DNA of 64,000 bases from Azospirillum brasilense. Lineage in GTDB: Bacteria; Pseudomonadota; Alphaproteobacteria; Azospirillales; Azospirillaceae. Shown piece by piece: positions 1 to 10,562 of the stretch. A program made the translations under genes and the position numbers. The stretch's first letter is position 1. Each line of letters opens with the position of its first letter. The DNA lies in NCBI RefSeq assembly GCF_001315015.1, contig NZ_CP012914.1, forward strand, positions 744,001-808,000. The letters run 5' to 3'. A model generated the notes under the pieces. It was not told the DNA's origin and made no database searches. It worked only from the letters and a program-made list of their open reading frames with translations.

Positions 1-1957
<1,957 letters not shown>

Positions 1958-1984
1958 GGGTCCGCTTCTCGACGTTCGTGCAGC

Positions 1985-2035
1985 AAAAGCCCCCTCGCGC
2001 CATTGGCCCCTTTCGGGGCGCGGGTGTGAGGGGGC
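1985..2035 (-). terminator. Terminator-like hairpin in the carB leader (possible attenuator)
   Basis: On the minus strand GCCCCCT pairs with AGGGGGC, CGCGCC with GGCGCG, and an inner CCCC-GAAA-GGGG stem can form. The outer stem is followed at once by TTTT. The structure sits about 28 nt before the carB ATG, downstream of the likely promoter, so it would end leader transcripts before the gene. The hairpin is read directly from the sequence; attenuation is inferred. Confidence 0.5.
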
Positions 2036-2063
2036 ACGGATCAATATGTCGTTGCGAGGCCCC

Positions 2064-2092
2064 TTTATAGGGAACAAGGCGGCGCGGGGGAA
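2064..2092 (-). promoter_or_regulatory. carB: Possible sigma-70 promoter for carB
   Basis: Minus-strand TATAAA (2069-2064) is preceded by TTCCCC (2092-2087) with a 17-nt spacer. The -10 is good and the -35 weak. It would give a leader of about 100 nt containing the hairpin at 1985-2035. The rest of the 331-bp divergent gap up to 2288 shows no gene. Confidence 0.35.
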
Positions 2093-2288
2093 GGGGTGGG
2101 ATGATGCGCGGGCCACATGTCTGAAACATCGCCAGCGGGCGGCGAGGCAAGGCTTGAACCTGCGCCGAAAGGGCGTCATCAATCGGGGTGCGCCGGAAAC
2201 CCGGCGTTTCCCGATCCTCGCCAGCGGGAGAAGCCCGCACACCCGTTCTGACCGCCGTCCCTGACCGCCTTGGAGTTCGCGCCCGACG

Positions 2289-3095
2289 ATGACCCACGCT
2301 TTCGCCAAGGACAGCCGCGCCTGCGCCGCCTGCGTTTCGTGGGGGGGCGACCGCGCCCTGTCGGATGACAACACGCTCGTCCATGTCGACCGCTACAGCG
2401 CGGAGGGGGAGTGCCGGACGGCGACCAGCCAGGATTACCGGAAGGTCACCCGCTCCTACCACACCTGCGCGACCTGGGCGCCGCTGCCGATGCTGAAGAA
2501 GCACGGTGGCCGGCCGGAGCGCCAGCCGGTCTTCGCCAGCCGCCCGGCGCCCGCACCGAAACCGGTCCTGGAGGCCGTGGGACCCGCGCCCGTGCGCGTG
2601 GTTGCCGCCGCTGTTCCGCCACCGCCGCCCGCGCCGCCGGTCTGCCGGTCGGAGCCGCTCGATCTCGACCAGCTTCCGCAGATCGCCAGCCTGCTTTACG
2701 TCCACTGGCGGCGCGTCCTCCGCGGACGCCCGATGCCGGAGGCGCGCGACATCGACACCGCGCAGATCCGCGAATGCGTGCCGCGCCTGTGCCTGATGGA
2801 GCCGCTGCGCGGCGGCGAGGATTTCCTCTACCGCGCCTGCGGGCGGGCGGTGCAGCGGCGGATCGGGCAGCGCGCGGTGCCGCGTCCGGTCGGCGACTGC
2901 CACCCCGCCGAGGCGGCGGTGCGCTTCAACGCCGACCTGCGCGCCTGCCTGGAGGTGGGGGAGCCGCGCGGCCTCCTGGTGCGCGACGACCCGATGCTGC
3001 CGGGGGCGCGCTTCGTCGAACTGCTGCTGCCGCTGTCTGACGAGGACGGCCGCCCGGCCCACGTGCTGGCCTTCCGGCACGTGCCGGGGGGCTGA
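2289..3095 (+). CDS. Cys-rich N-terminus plus PAS_5-like domain protein
   Basis: 268 aa. The N-terminal ~65 residues carry spaced cysteines (CAACVSWGG, later C and CATW) that could bind a metal. A Pro/Ala-rich linker follows (about 75-120). The C-terminal ~140 residues have the pattern of the alphaproteobacterial PAS_5 family: a [15 protein letters not shown] helix, then the D-x-x-x-I-R-x-C-V-P-R-L strand and a terminal strand [11 protein letters not shown]_5 proteins are presumed sensors with unknown ligands. No output domain is present. It is read away from carB, and a small membrane-protein gene starts 11 bp downstream, so the two are probably cotranscribed. Function is not known. Confidence 0.75.
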   Translation: MTHAFAKDSRACAACVSWGGDRALSDDNTLVHVDRYSAEGECRTATSQDYRKVTRSYHTCATWAPLPMLKKHGGRPERQPVFASRPAPAPKPVLEAVGPAPVRVVAAAVPPPPPAPPVCRSEPLDLDQLPQIASLLYVHWRRVLRGRPMPEARDIDTAQIRECVPRLCLMEPLRGGEDFLYRACGRAVQRRIGQRAVPRPVGDCHPAEAAVRFNADLRACLEVGEPRGLLVRDDPMLPGARFVELLLPLSDEDGRPAHVLAFRHVPGG

Positions 3096-3106
3096 CGGAG
3101 GCCGCG

Positions 3107-3505
3107 GTGCCCTGGAGCGTGCAGCCTCCGCCGGAGCCCCCACCGGAGCCTTCGATGCCGGCGCCCGGCGGTGCCAGGCCGGCTGGCGGCGCCGACATGG
3201 TGGGGGTCTGGCCGTCCGGCGTGTGGATCGTCGTCGGCACGCTCTTCTATTTGGAGAACCCGCAGAGCTTCGCCGGCTGGAAGGGCGCGCTCTATTATGT
3301 GGTCGGCACCGCCGTCGTGGCGCTGGTGATCGGCCTCATCAGTCTGAACCTGCGCCGCGCCGTTGCCGGCATGCTGGCCGAGGTGTTTCCCCGCCGCGAC
3401 CGTTTCACCGACCTCGTGAGCCTGATGCTGCGGCTGATGCTGGCCACGGCGGAGGGCATGCTGGTGGCCCTGCTCGCCCGCTGGACGCTGGGCGCGCTGG
3501 GGTAG
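3107..3505 (+). CDS. Small membrane protein, unknown function
   Basis: 132 aa from a GTG start placed 11 bp after the upstream stop. The first ~30 residues are Pro/Gly-rich. Two clear membrane spans follow (around 35-50 and 60-85), and a third hydrophobic stretch lies near the C-terminus (LMLATAEGMLVALLARWTL). It resembles alphaproteobacterial hypothetical membrane proteins in style only; I recognise no family. Probable operon with the PAS protein. Confidence 0.6.
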   Translation: MPWSVQPPPEPPPEPSMPAPGGARPAGGADMVGVWPSGVWIVVGTLFYLENPQSFAGWKGALYYVVGTAVVALVIGLISLNLRRAVAGMLAEVFPRRDRFTDLVSLMLRLMLATAEGMLVALLARWTLGALG

Positions 3506-3573
3506 GGTGATCCTTCGCCAACCAATCGGCGCTACACTGGGCATCCCGGAACCGGTCGTCCTGTGGAGAGGCC

Positions 3574-4302
3574 ATGCAGAATCTGTCCGCCTACTGGTCG
3601 CCGGCCGAACTGGCCGTCAACGGCGTCATCCTGCTGCATCTGGTCGGAGCGCTGGGGCTCGGCATCCTCATGGGCTACGAGCGCTCCTTCCATGGGCGGG
3701 CGGCGGGGATGCGGACCTACGCCCTGGTCTGCCTCGCCTCGACGGCGCTGACCGTGGTCAACGCCTATCCCGGCCTGTGGTACGGCGGCATCGGGAGCGG
3801 AACCGGCGGGGGCGGCGACCCGACGCGGGTCATCCAGGGCATCGTGACCGGCATCGGCTTCCTCGGCGCCGGGGTCATCATGCGGGAGGGCTTCTCCATC
3901 CGCGGCCTGTCCACCGCGGCGTCGATCTGGACGGCGGCGGCGATCGGGGTGACCATCGGGCTGGGCTTCTACGCCGCGGCCATCGGCGCGGCATTGCTGG
4001 TCATCCTGGTGATGAGCGCCTTCCAAAGGCTGGAGGCGGTGCTGCCCCACCACACGGTGGTCCAGGTGATGCTGGTGTTCGAACGCGCGCACGCTCCCCC
4101 GGCGGAAACGATCCGCGCCAAGGCGCTGGAGCACGGCTACGAGATCGTGTCCTGGGCCTTCCACCTGCGCAACGGCAGCGGCCACCTGGAGTATCAGCTC
4201 ACGCTCCAGGCCAACGGCACGCCGGACCCGATGGAGTTGATCGACAAGCTCGCCCACACCAGCCGCGTGGTGGAGTTCCGCCTGTCGCCGTCGCGCATGT
4301 GA
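3574..4302 (+). CDS. MgtC/SapB family membrane protein
   Basis: 242 aa. MgtC proteins modulate membrane energetics and survival under low Mg2+; they are not themselves proven Mg2+ transporters. The N-terminal hydrophobic domain has the family marks: GYERSFHGRAAGMRTYALV, GIGFLGAGVI and the RGLSTAASIW segment, with four to five membrane spans. Residues ~165-242 form the soluble ACT-like C-terminal domain found in longer members. The start ATG has a GGAGAG ribosome site. It stands alone after the small membrane-protein gene, and no Mg2+ sensor leader is evident upstream. Confidence 0.93.
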   Translation: MQNLSAYWSPAELAVNGVILLHLVGALGLGILMGYERSFHGRAAGMRTYALVCLASTALTVVNAYPGLWYGGIGSGTGGGGDPTRVIQGIVTGIGFLGAGVIMREGFSIRGLSTAASIWTAAAIGVTIGLGFYAAAIGAALLVILVMSAFQRLEAVLPHHTVVQVMLVFERAHAPPAETIRAKALEHGYEIVSWAFHLRNGSGHLEYQLTLQANGTPDPMELIDKLAHTSRVVEFRLSPSRM

Positions 4303-4316
4303 AAGCCCGGCGCTTC

Positions 4317-4808
4317 TTACTTTTCCAACAGGAAATAGGCGAAGTCGATGCTGGGCGCGGCCAACCCGAACTGCGTCAGCAGGGTGTGCGCCTGCCCGCG
4401 GTGATGGGTCTGGTGGTTGAAGACATGGGCCAGCACCGCGGAAAAGGGCATGGTGAAGGCCTGCCCGGCCAGTGAGTGGTAGTGGAGGTCCGCGGAGAAG
4501 CGTGCCTCCTCCTGCTCCGCCACGACGCGGATGAGGCGCTCGTCCTCCGCCTCGCGGGCGGCGCGCAGATCGTCGAAGCCGTCATACAGGATCTCGTCCA
4601 GGGCGAAGGGCGTCGGCCCGTCCCCCTCGATGCGGCGCAGCCACACCCGGTCGGCGACCAGGATGTGGTTCAGCGTTCCCCGCACGGAGCGGAAGAAGGC
4701 GCTGCGGTCCTCGCGGTACTGGGCGTCCGACAGCTCGGCCGCCACCGCGTAGAGGCGGCGGTTGGCCCAGCGGTTGTAGCGCGCGAACCGTTCGAAATGC
4801 GCCTTCAT
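4317..4808 (-). CDS. DinB family protein
   Basis: 163 aa, the usual family length. DinB/YfiT proteins are four-helix metalloproteins, often thiol (bacillithiol, glutathione) transferases or of unknown activity. Seen here are the N-terminal FARYNRWANRRLY helix, a His in LNHILVADRVW (about residue 47) and the HQTHHRGQ metal-ligand helix near 125-135. Together these give the three-His site. It converges on the MgtC gene and lies 33 bp downstream of ftsK on the same strand, so it may be read from the ftsK operon. Confidence 0.92.
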   Translation of the reverse strand: MKAHFERFARYNRWANRRLYAVAAELSDAQYREDRSAFFRSVRGTLNHILVADRVWLRRIEGDGPTPFALDEILYDGFDDLRAAREAEDERLIRVVAEQEEARFSADLHYHSLAGQAFTMPFSAVLAHVFNHQTHHRGQAHTLLTQFGLAAPSIDFAYFLLEK

Positions 4809-4841
4809 TGCCCCGACTCCTGTGTTCGAAGGCTCCTGTTT

Positions 4842-6914
4842 TCAGACCCCGGCGCGCTTGGCCGACAGGCCGGCGGGGGACAGCAGCACCTCACGCTTGC
4901 CCTGGTGGTTGGCCTGGCCGACCACCCGCTCCGTCTCCATCCGCTCGACCAGACGGGCGGCGCGGTTGTAGCCGATCTGGAGCTGGCGCTGGATGAAGCT
5001 GACCGACACCTTGCCCTCGCGCACCACGAGGTTGACGGCCTGCATGTAGAGGTCGTCGCCGGAGTTGCCGCCGCCGCTCTCGTCGTCCTCGTCGGCGACC
5101 GCCTCATCCTCTTCCTCGGTGATGGCGGTGACGTAGTTGGGGGCGCCCTGCGACTTGATGAACTGCACGATCTCCTCGACCTCCGAATCGGAGACGAAGG
5201 GGCCGTGGACGCGGGTGATGCGGCCGCCACCGGCCATGTAGAGCATGTCGCCCTGGCCGAGGAGCTGCTCCGCCCCGGCCTCGCCCAGAATGGTGCGGCT
5301 GTCGATCTTGCTGGTGACCTGGAAGCTGATGCGGGTCGGGAAGTTGGCCTTGATGGTGCCGGTGATGACGTCCACCGACGGGCGCTGCGTCGCCATGATC
5401 AGGTGGATGCCGGCGGCGCGGGCCATCTGGGCGAGGCGCTGGATCGCCGCCTCGATCTCCTTGCCCGCCACCAGCATCAGATCGGCCATCTCGTCCACGA
5501 TGACCACGATGTAGGGGAGCGGCGTCGGCTCCTGCGGGGTCAGGTCGAAGACGGCCTCGGCCTCGCCGGGGACGGTGCGGCGGGGCATCGGCTCGCCGTT
5601 GGCGATCATCTCGGCGATGCGGGCGTTGTAGCCCTCGATGTTGCGCACGCCGAGCTTGGACATCGCCTCGTAGCGGCTCTCCATCTCGCGCACGGCCCAG
5701 CGGAGCGCGATCACCGCCTTCTTCGGGTCGGTCACCACCGGGGTCAGCAGATGCGGGATGCCGTCATAGACCGACAGCTCCAGCATCTTCGGGTCCACCA
5801 TGATGAAGCGGCAGCGGTCGGGCGGCAGCCGGTAGAGCAGCGACAGGATCATCGTGTTGATGGCGACCGACTTGCCCGAGCCCGTGGTGCCGGCGACCAG
5901 CAGGTGCGGCATGCGGGCGAGGTCGGCGACCACCGGCTCCCCGCTGATGTCCTTGCCGAGCGCGATGGCGAGGTGGGCCTGCGATTCGGCGAAGGCCGCA
6001 TGGTCGAACATCTCGCGCAGATAGACCATCTCGCGCACCGGGTTCGGCAGCTCCACGCCGATCACGCTGCGGCCCGGCACGATGGCGATGCGGGCAGTGA
6101 CCACGCTCATCGAGCGGGCGATGTCGTCGGTGAGGTTGATGACCGTCGCCGACTTGGTGCCCGGCGCCGGCTCGAACTCGTAGAGCGTCACGACGGGGCC
6201 GGGGCGCACGTCCATGATCTCGCCGCGAACGCGGAAGTTCCGCAGCACCGTCTCCAGCATCCGCGCGTTGCGGGCCAGGACCGTCTCGTCATGTTGCTGC
6301 GGCGGGCGCGGCGGCGGGTTCTGGAGGAGCGTGGTGCCGGGCAGGGCGTAGGGATCGTCCTCGCCGATGGACAGCGCAGCCTCGTCGGATTCGGGTTCTT
6401 CGTCATCGTCGAGGGCAGCGGTGTCGTCGACGCCGTCCGCGTCGTCGTCATAGGCCGCGTCGTCCTCGTAGGCCGCGTCGTCCTCGTAGGCCAAGGTGTC
6501 GTCCTCGGCTTCTTCCGGCTCCGCTTCCTCAGACAGCGCCCCGGGCAGATCCTCGGCGTCGGGAATGAGGACGTCTTCCACCTCTTCCGGCGCATCCACG
6601 GCCGCGTCCGAAGCCGGGGGCGGGGCGATGGTTTCTGCGGCGCGCGCCTCGTAGGCCCATTCGACGCCGGACAGGAAGGCGAATCCGGCGACCACCGCCA
6701 GCGCCTCGTCGCCGAGGTTGGTCGAATAGACCGTGCCGGCGCGCGGGGTTCCGGGGAGCACCTCAACGTCCCACAGCAGCCGCCCGTCGGGGCGCGTGTT
6801 GGGGATCAGGTTGAAGGGGCGGCCGTTCAGCGCGCACCACAGATTGAACTCGTCGGCGGTGACGACTCCCGACTGGGTCGCGGGCGCGGTCAGGTGGGGC
6901 GTGCGCGGCGTCAT
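4842..6914 (-). CDS. ftsK: FtsK/SpoIIIE DNA translocase lacking membrane segments
   Basis: 690 aa. The motor domain is complete: the alpha/beta RecA-like region runs from about 215 to 600, with Walker A GTTGSGKS (341-349) and Walker B VIVDEMADL. A C-terminal winged-helix gamma domain (about 625-685, GYNRAARLVERM) normally reads KOPS/SRS sites. The N-terminus does not look like a normal FtsK. In place of four membrane spans there is a ~95-residue soluble domain of no family I know, then a ~90-residue Asp/Glu-rich linker with tandem AYEDDA repeats. It overlaps the preceding PAS-like gene by ATGA. It is probably a soluble or partner-recruited second translocase rather than the divisome FtsK. Confidence 0.93.
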   Translation of the reverse strand: MTPRTPHLTAPATQSGVVTADEFNLWCALNGRPFNLIPNTRPDGRLLWDVEVLPGTPRAGTVYSTNLGDEALAVVAGFAFLSGVEWAYEARAAETIAPPPASDAAVDAPEEVEDVLIPDAEDLPGALSEEAEPEEAEDDTLAYEDDAAYEDDAAYDDDADGVDDTAALDDDEEPESDEAALSIGEDDPYALPGTTLLQNPPPRPPQQHDETVLARNARMLETVLRNFRVRGEIMDVRPGPVVTLYEFEPAPGTKSATVINLTDDIARSMSVVTARIAIVPGRSVIGVELPNPVREMVYLREMFDHAAFAESQAHLAIALGKDISGEPVVADLARMPHLLVAGTTGSGKSVAINTMILSLLYRLPPDRCRFIMVDPKMLELSVYDGIPHLLTPVVTDPKKAVIALRWAVREMESRYEAMSKLGVRNIEGYNARIAEMIANGEPMPRRTVPGEAEAVFDLTPQEPTPLPYIVVIVDEMADLMLVAGKEIEAAIQRLAQMARAAGIHLIMATQRPSVDVITGTIKANFPTRISFQVTSKIDSRTILGEAGAEQLLGQGDMLYMAGGGRITRVHGPFVSDSEVEEIVQFIKSQGAPNYVTAITEEEDEAVADEDDESGGGNSGDDLYMQAVNLVVREGKVSVSFIQRQLQIGYNRAARLVERMETERVVGQANHQGKREVLLSPAGLSAKRAGV

Positions 6915-7624
6915 GCCGGGGCTCCCGGTTTCTGTTCGGTGGAGAAGGACTTGCCGTCTTCGGCGTCGTCGGGGGTGTCGTTGTCGGTTTCGGCCACGGC
7001 GTCCGCAATTCCGTCCGTTTCGCCGTCCGTTTCGGCGTCCTTGTCCGCAAGGGCCTCAGGGTCGGGGGCCGTCGTGCCGCCCGCATCCGGTTCGTCGTCA
7101 TCCGGCACGTCGACGTCCAACTCGGCTTCCTCGTCCGTCTCCTCATCCTCCGTGGTGGGGATGAGCGCGGCGTAGGGCGATTCGTCCGGCGGCAGTTCGT
7201 AGGCGGCGACCAGGATCTTGTCGATGGTTTCCCCATCGCTGGACATCGGCAGCGCCAGCCGCTCCCAGGTCCGCATGACGCCGCTGAAATCGGCGGTGTA
7301 GACACGGGCGACCGGCAGCCGTTCGCGCAGGAGCGAGGCGTATTCGGGGCGCAGGATCGCCCGCTGCTCCTCCGGCAGATCGTCCAGCGTGGCGCCCAGG
7401 CGCGAATGCCCGAAGGCCGCGGCGAGCGACTGGCCGTAATAGGAATAAACGAAGTCATCGTCGCCGATGACCTCGAAAATCACAATATTATCTTTCCACG
7501 GCCGCAGATCGGCCGGGGCGACGGTGCTGGACACCGGCGGCTTCCCGCCGATGCATTTGGTGAGCCAGAAGTCAAGCAGGCCGCTCAGGTGCGGCGTCGC
7601 CAGCTCGGTTCTTTCCTTGATCAT
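6911..7624 (-). CDS. PAS_5-like protein with acidic tail, translationally coupled to ftsK
   Basis: 237 aa. Residues ~1-150 resemble the PAS_5 family (LLDFWLTKCIGG, then the LRPWKDNIVIFEVIGDDDFVYSYYG strands and an ERLALPMSSDG strand). The remaining ~85 residues are a low-complexity acidic tail (DVPDDDEPDAGG, ETDGETDG). Its stop overlaps the ftsK start (ATGA), so the two are made together. The acidic tail is like the linker of the neighbouring FtsK, which suggests the two proteins work in the same place or bind a common basic partner. Ligand and role are unknown. Confidence 0.75.
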   Translation of the reverse strand: MIKERTELATPHLSGLLDFWLTKCIGGKPPVSSTVAPADLRPWKDNIVIFEVIGDDDFVYSYYGQSLAAAFGHSRLGATLDDLPEEQRAILRPEYASLLRERLPVARVYTADFSGVMRTWERLALPMSSDGETIDKILVAAYELPPDESPYAALIPTTEDEETDEEAELDVDVPDDDEPDAGGTTAPDPEALADKDAETDGETDGIADAVAETDNDTPDDAEDGKSFSTEQKPGAPA

Positions 7625-8065
7625 GGATTGGGCGCGGAATGTCTCGGGCGGCGCCCCGCGGGGCTACCCCCTGGAGCTTTCATGGACCGCCGGAACCATA
7701 CCCGGAAGGGACGGGCAGGCGCAACCGCAAGGGCGACGTCGCTTAAGGGCCTGGCAAGGATTCCCGAGCGGGTGTGTCCGTGGGTCCCGATCCTTTCTGT
7801 GCGCGGGCGTCGTGCCACAAGGTGTTTCAGTAAAGAAACGTTCTGAATTCAGTCGATAATTCATATTCGAAGGGTTTTTCACGGAATCATACGTTAATAT
7901 GCGAAGGAAAGATCAGTAGATAATCATAAAAGATAATAATGAATCATGCGGTTGTACTCTTTAAAAAAATGATTCTTAGCGGTTGATTGCTTTGAGCATC
8001 GGTGATACAAAATTCTTGTCGCGATTGTTTTGCTGCAATCTGACCACAAAACAAAGGAGGAAGCG
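7625..8065. other. 441-bp intergenic region with AT-rich island
   Basis: The first ~195 bp have normal GC. From about 7820 to 8055 the DNA is strikingly AT-rich for this genome, with runs such as TAAAAAAATGATT and AAAGATAATAATGAAT. It divides the ftsK operon from the two unknown paralogues and must hold both promoters. I see no gene in it. The composition fits an acquired or silencer-bound control region. Confidence 0.7.
7983..8011 (+). promoter_or_regulatory. Candidate sigma-70 promoter for the paralogue pair
   Basis: TTGATT (7983-7988), a 17-nt spacer, then TACAAA (8006-8011). It lies 55 bp before the GTG start at 8066. Best match seen in the AT-rich island; unproven. Confidence 0.4.
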
Positions 8066-9256
8066 GTGTCAACTTTTCTTGATCTTCAGAATGGTTTCTA
8101 TAACGGTTTGTGTCAGGGTCTCGGCCTGTCGCAGGACACGTTCCAAATTCTTCAGCCATCGCCGCCTCTGGTGGCCAACAACAACGCTTTGCTGTGGGAT
8201 TACTTCAACAACATCCCGCCGCTGTCGCTGACGCAGAATTACATCGCGAGCGGCGGCAACCAGTTCTTTTCCAATTACAAGGGCATCATCAGTTCGCTGA
8301 TCGCGCCGCCGAACACCTTCGAGTCAGACATCGGACCGGACAACTACAAGGCCTGGAAGAGCTACATCGCCGGCATCGTGCCCACGCCGGCGGCCAACCA
8401 GCTGCCCAGCACCTTCTTCCAATGGGGCATGATCAACGCGCCGTCGGTGGCGAATATCGGTGCGCAGGACCTGTCGGCGATGCTGCTGGAAACCGTCAGC
8501 GCCGCCAGCTTGGCGCTGATGCCCTACACCAGCGTGCCCTTCCAGACGCCGCCGGCCCCGCCGCCGGATTGGAACGCCGGCTATGCTGTGCTTGCCCAGC
8601 AGCTGTCGCAGGCCCCGTCCCGCTCGTTCACCTTCTCCAGCTCGACCATGAACAGCAATGTGTCGAGCAGCTGGTCGAAGGGCGGCAATTCGGGCTTCTT
8701 CGGACTGTGGGGAGGCAGCAGCTCGACCTCTTCCCAGAGCACGAAATTCGCCTCCAGCAACGTGCAGATCACCAAGGCGACCTTCCGGCACGTCCTGACC
8801 TTCGCCGCGTCGCCGGGCAACTGGTACAGTTCCTCGGCGATGGGGCTCGCTTATTCCAGCTCCGATTCGCCGCCGTGGAAGAAGGGGGCGCTCCCCAGCT
8901 GGAAGACGGTGTTCGATCCGTCGACGGGCACGACCACCCGGTTCATGGTCAACCTGATCGTGGCCGACACGATGTACATCGAGGTCACGTCGGACGCCAA
9001 GTTCGATGCCAACGACCAGAGCGTCATCAACAGCAACAAGTCGTCCGGCCTGTGGCCGTTCTACACCAGCGGGTCGGGCAGCGGCTCCTCGACGTCGGTG
9101 TCCTTCAACCAGAACGGCAACATGACCGTCACCATCACCAGCGAACCCGGGGTTCCGATCGTCCTGGGCGGCAACGTCCTGCCGGTCCAGACCTATCTGG
9201 GCCATTCGACCGCCGCCCTGAAGGCCGTGTCGGACAAGACGCTGGCCCTGGCCTGA
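8066..9256 (+). CDS. Unknown protein, first of two tandem paralogues
   Basis: 396 aa from a GTG start chosen for its near-perfect AAAGGAGG site five bases upstream. I do not recognise the family. No signal peptide or membrane span is seen. Landmarks: LQNGFYNGL near the N-terminus, LPSTFFQWGMINAPSVANIG (about 115-135), a Ser/Gly-rich central stretch (about 190-230), PGNWYSSS, then LWPFYTSG and the closing block VPIVLGGNVLPVQTYLG. The next gene repeats all of these except the Ser-rich stretch. Codon use is ordinary for the genome although the upstream DNA is AT-rich. The even beta-rich character suggests a structural or binding protein, but this is a guess. Confidence 0.8.
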   Translation: MSTFLDLQNGFYNGLCQGLGLSQDTFQILQPSPPLVANNNALLWDYFNNIPPLSLTQNYIASGGNQFFSNYKGIISSLIAPPNTFESDIGPDNYKAWKSYIAGIVPTPAANQLPSTFFQWGMINAPSVANIGAQDLSAMLLETVSAASLALMPYTSVPFQTPPAPPPDWNAGYAVLAQQLSQAPSRSFTFSSSTMNSNVSSSWSKGGNSGFFGLWGGSSSTSSQSTKFASSNVQITKATFRHVLTFAASPGNWYSSSAMGLAYSSSDSPPWKKGALPSWKTVFDPSTGTTTRFMVNLIVADTMYIEVTSDAKFDANDQSVINSNKSSGLWPFYTSGSGSGSSTSVSFNQNGNMTVTITSEPGVPIVLGGNVLPVQTYLGHSTAALKAVSDKTLALA

Positions 9257-9362
9257 TGGCTGGGGGCGCAGCCCGCTGAGACCGCGGCGAGTGGGGACCG
9301 GCCGTGCCTGCGGCCGGTTCCCTTCGCTTCATGACGCTCCGGACGGAACTCGGGAGAACGCG

Positions 9363-10508
9363 ATGTTACGCCAACACGAAGCCGCTGCGGAGACGCCAGC
9401 CGGCATGGAAGGGCTTCAGAACCGCTGGTACAATTCCGTCGTCCAATCGCTCAATCTCACGTCCGCCGCGTTCCAGCTTCTTCAGCCGTCCTTCGTCGTT
9501 CCACTGACGGATCTGGGGTTGTGGCGTTACGGTCAGGAAATTCCGCCGCGTTCCCTTACGGCAAACGCCTACGACATGAGCCTGGACCGTTTCTTCGACA
9601 TTTATGCATCCGTCATCGGCCAGCTGAGCTTTCCCGAATCCTGCTTCAGGGAGGACATCGGCGGCGACACCTATGAGGCGTGGACCGCTTATCTTGCGAC
9701 GCTCAGCCCGCAGCCGTCCGCCCAGCAGTTGCCGTCGCTGTTCCTGATGTGGGCGATGATCAACGCGCCGACGGTTGCCAACGTGGGGCAGCAGGATCTT
9801 GCGGTGATGGCTCTGATCGGCTCGGCCCAGGCGGTGCTGGAGCCGTATGTCGGCCCGAACGGGCAGCCTGCGGATTTCGGGGGAAGCTACGCGCAGCTGG
9901 TCCAAAGCCTTGCCCATGGCATCGCCAAATCCTTCCATTTCGACAGCAAGACCGCCAGCGGCGATGTTTCCAGAACATGGACCGGCGGTGTCGACACCAT
10001 CGACAATGGGCTTTGGAGCGGTGCCGTTCCAGGCAACCGGCAAAGCCTGCTGTTCTCGCGCAGCCACGTGCAGGCGTCGGTCACCGTGTCGGGACTGATC
10101 ACGTGGCCGCTCACGCCGGGGCCCTGGTACAACTCCTCGATGATCGCGACGGCTTACGCCAATCCCTGCACGCCGCCTTGGCCCGATCCGGCGCAAACCG
10201 CCTGGGACGCGGTCTTCGGCGCCGACGGTAGCCTGCCGCGCGTCATGGCGTCGCTGGCGGCGGCGAAGGGGATCGACATAACCGTCACCTCGGATGCGGT
10301 CTATTCGCCCCTGGACCAAGCCATCATCGAAACCTTCGCCCCCCTCGGCCTCTGGCCCTTCTACCTGCCGAGCGGCATGGCGCAGACCACCGTCAACTTC
10401 GGGGCGTCCTCGGGCATGACCATCCGGACCGTCTCGACGCCGGGCATGCCGGTGGTTCTGGGCGGCAACGTCCAGCCCATCGGCACCTTCCTGGGGGCCG
10501 GGGGGTAG
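9363..10508 (+). CDS. Unknown protein, second of two tandem paralogues
   Basis: 381 aa. The start at 9363 (MLRQHEAAA) is chosen for the GGGAGAA site and because similarity to the upstream gene begins just after it. Shared blocks with the neighbour are LPSLFLMWAMINAPTVANVG, PGPWYNSSM followed by AYANPCTPPW, GLWPFYLPSG, and VVLGGNVQPIGTFLG at the end. The central Ser-rich insert is absent. No signal peptide, membrane span or known catalytic motif is seen. The 106-bp spacing and same direction suggest an operon. A duplication with later divergence is the likely origin. Function unknown. Confidence 0.8.
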   Translation: MLRQHEAAAETPAGMEGLQNRWYNSVVQSLNLTSAAFQLLQPSFVVPLTDLGLWRYGQEIPPRSLTANAYDMSLDRFFDIYASVIGQLSFPESCFREDIGGDTYEAWTAYLATLSPQPSAQQLPSLFLMWAMINAPTVANVGQQDLAVMALIGSAQAVLEPYVGPNGQPADFGGSYAQLVQSLAHGIAKSFHFDSKTASGDVSRTWTGGVDTIDNGLWSGAVPGNRQSLLFSRSHVQASVTVSGLITWPLTPGPWYNSSMIATAYANPCTPPWPDPAQTAWDAVFGADGSLPRVMASLAAAKGIDITVTSDAVYSPLDQAIIETFAPLGLWPFYLPSGMAQTTVNFGASSGMTIRTVSTPGMPVVLGGNVQPIGTFLGAGG

Positions 10509-10562
10509 GCACCCGACAGGAGGGCGCCGCGCCGCGATCCGCCCCCTCTCATCCTGTCCCCC

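Noticed and set aside
4476..7175. 899-codon plus-strand open frame
   Set aside because: Antisense of ftsK and the PAS-like gene; made of Leu/Gly/Asp/His/Arg repeats typical of shadow frames in high-GC DNA.
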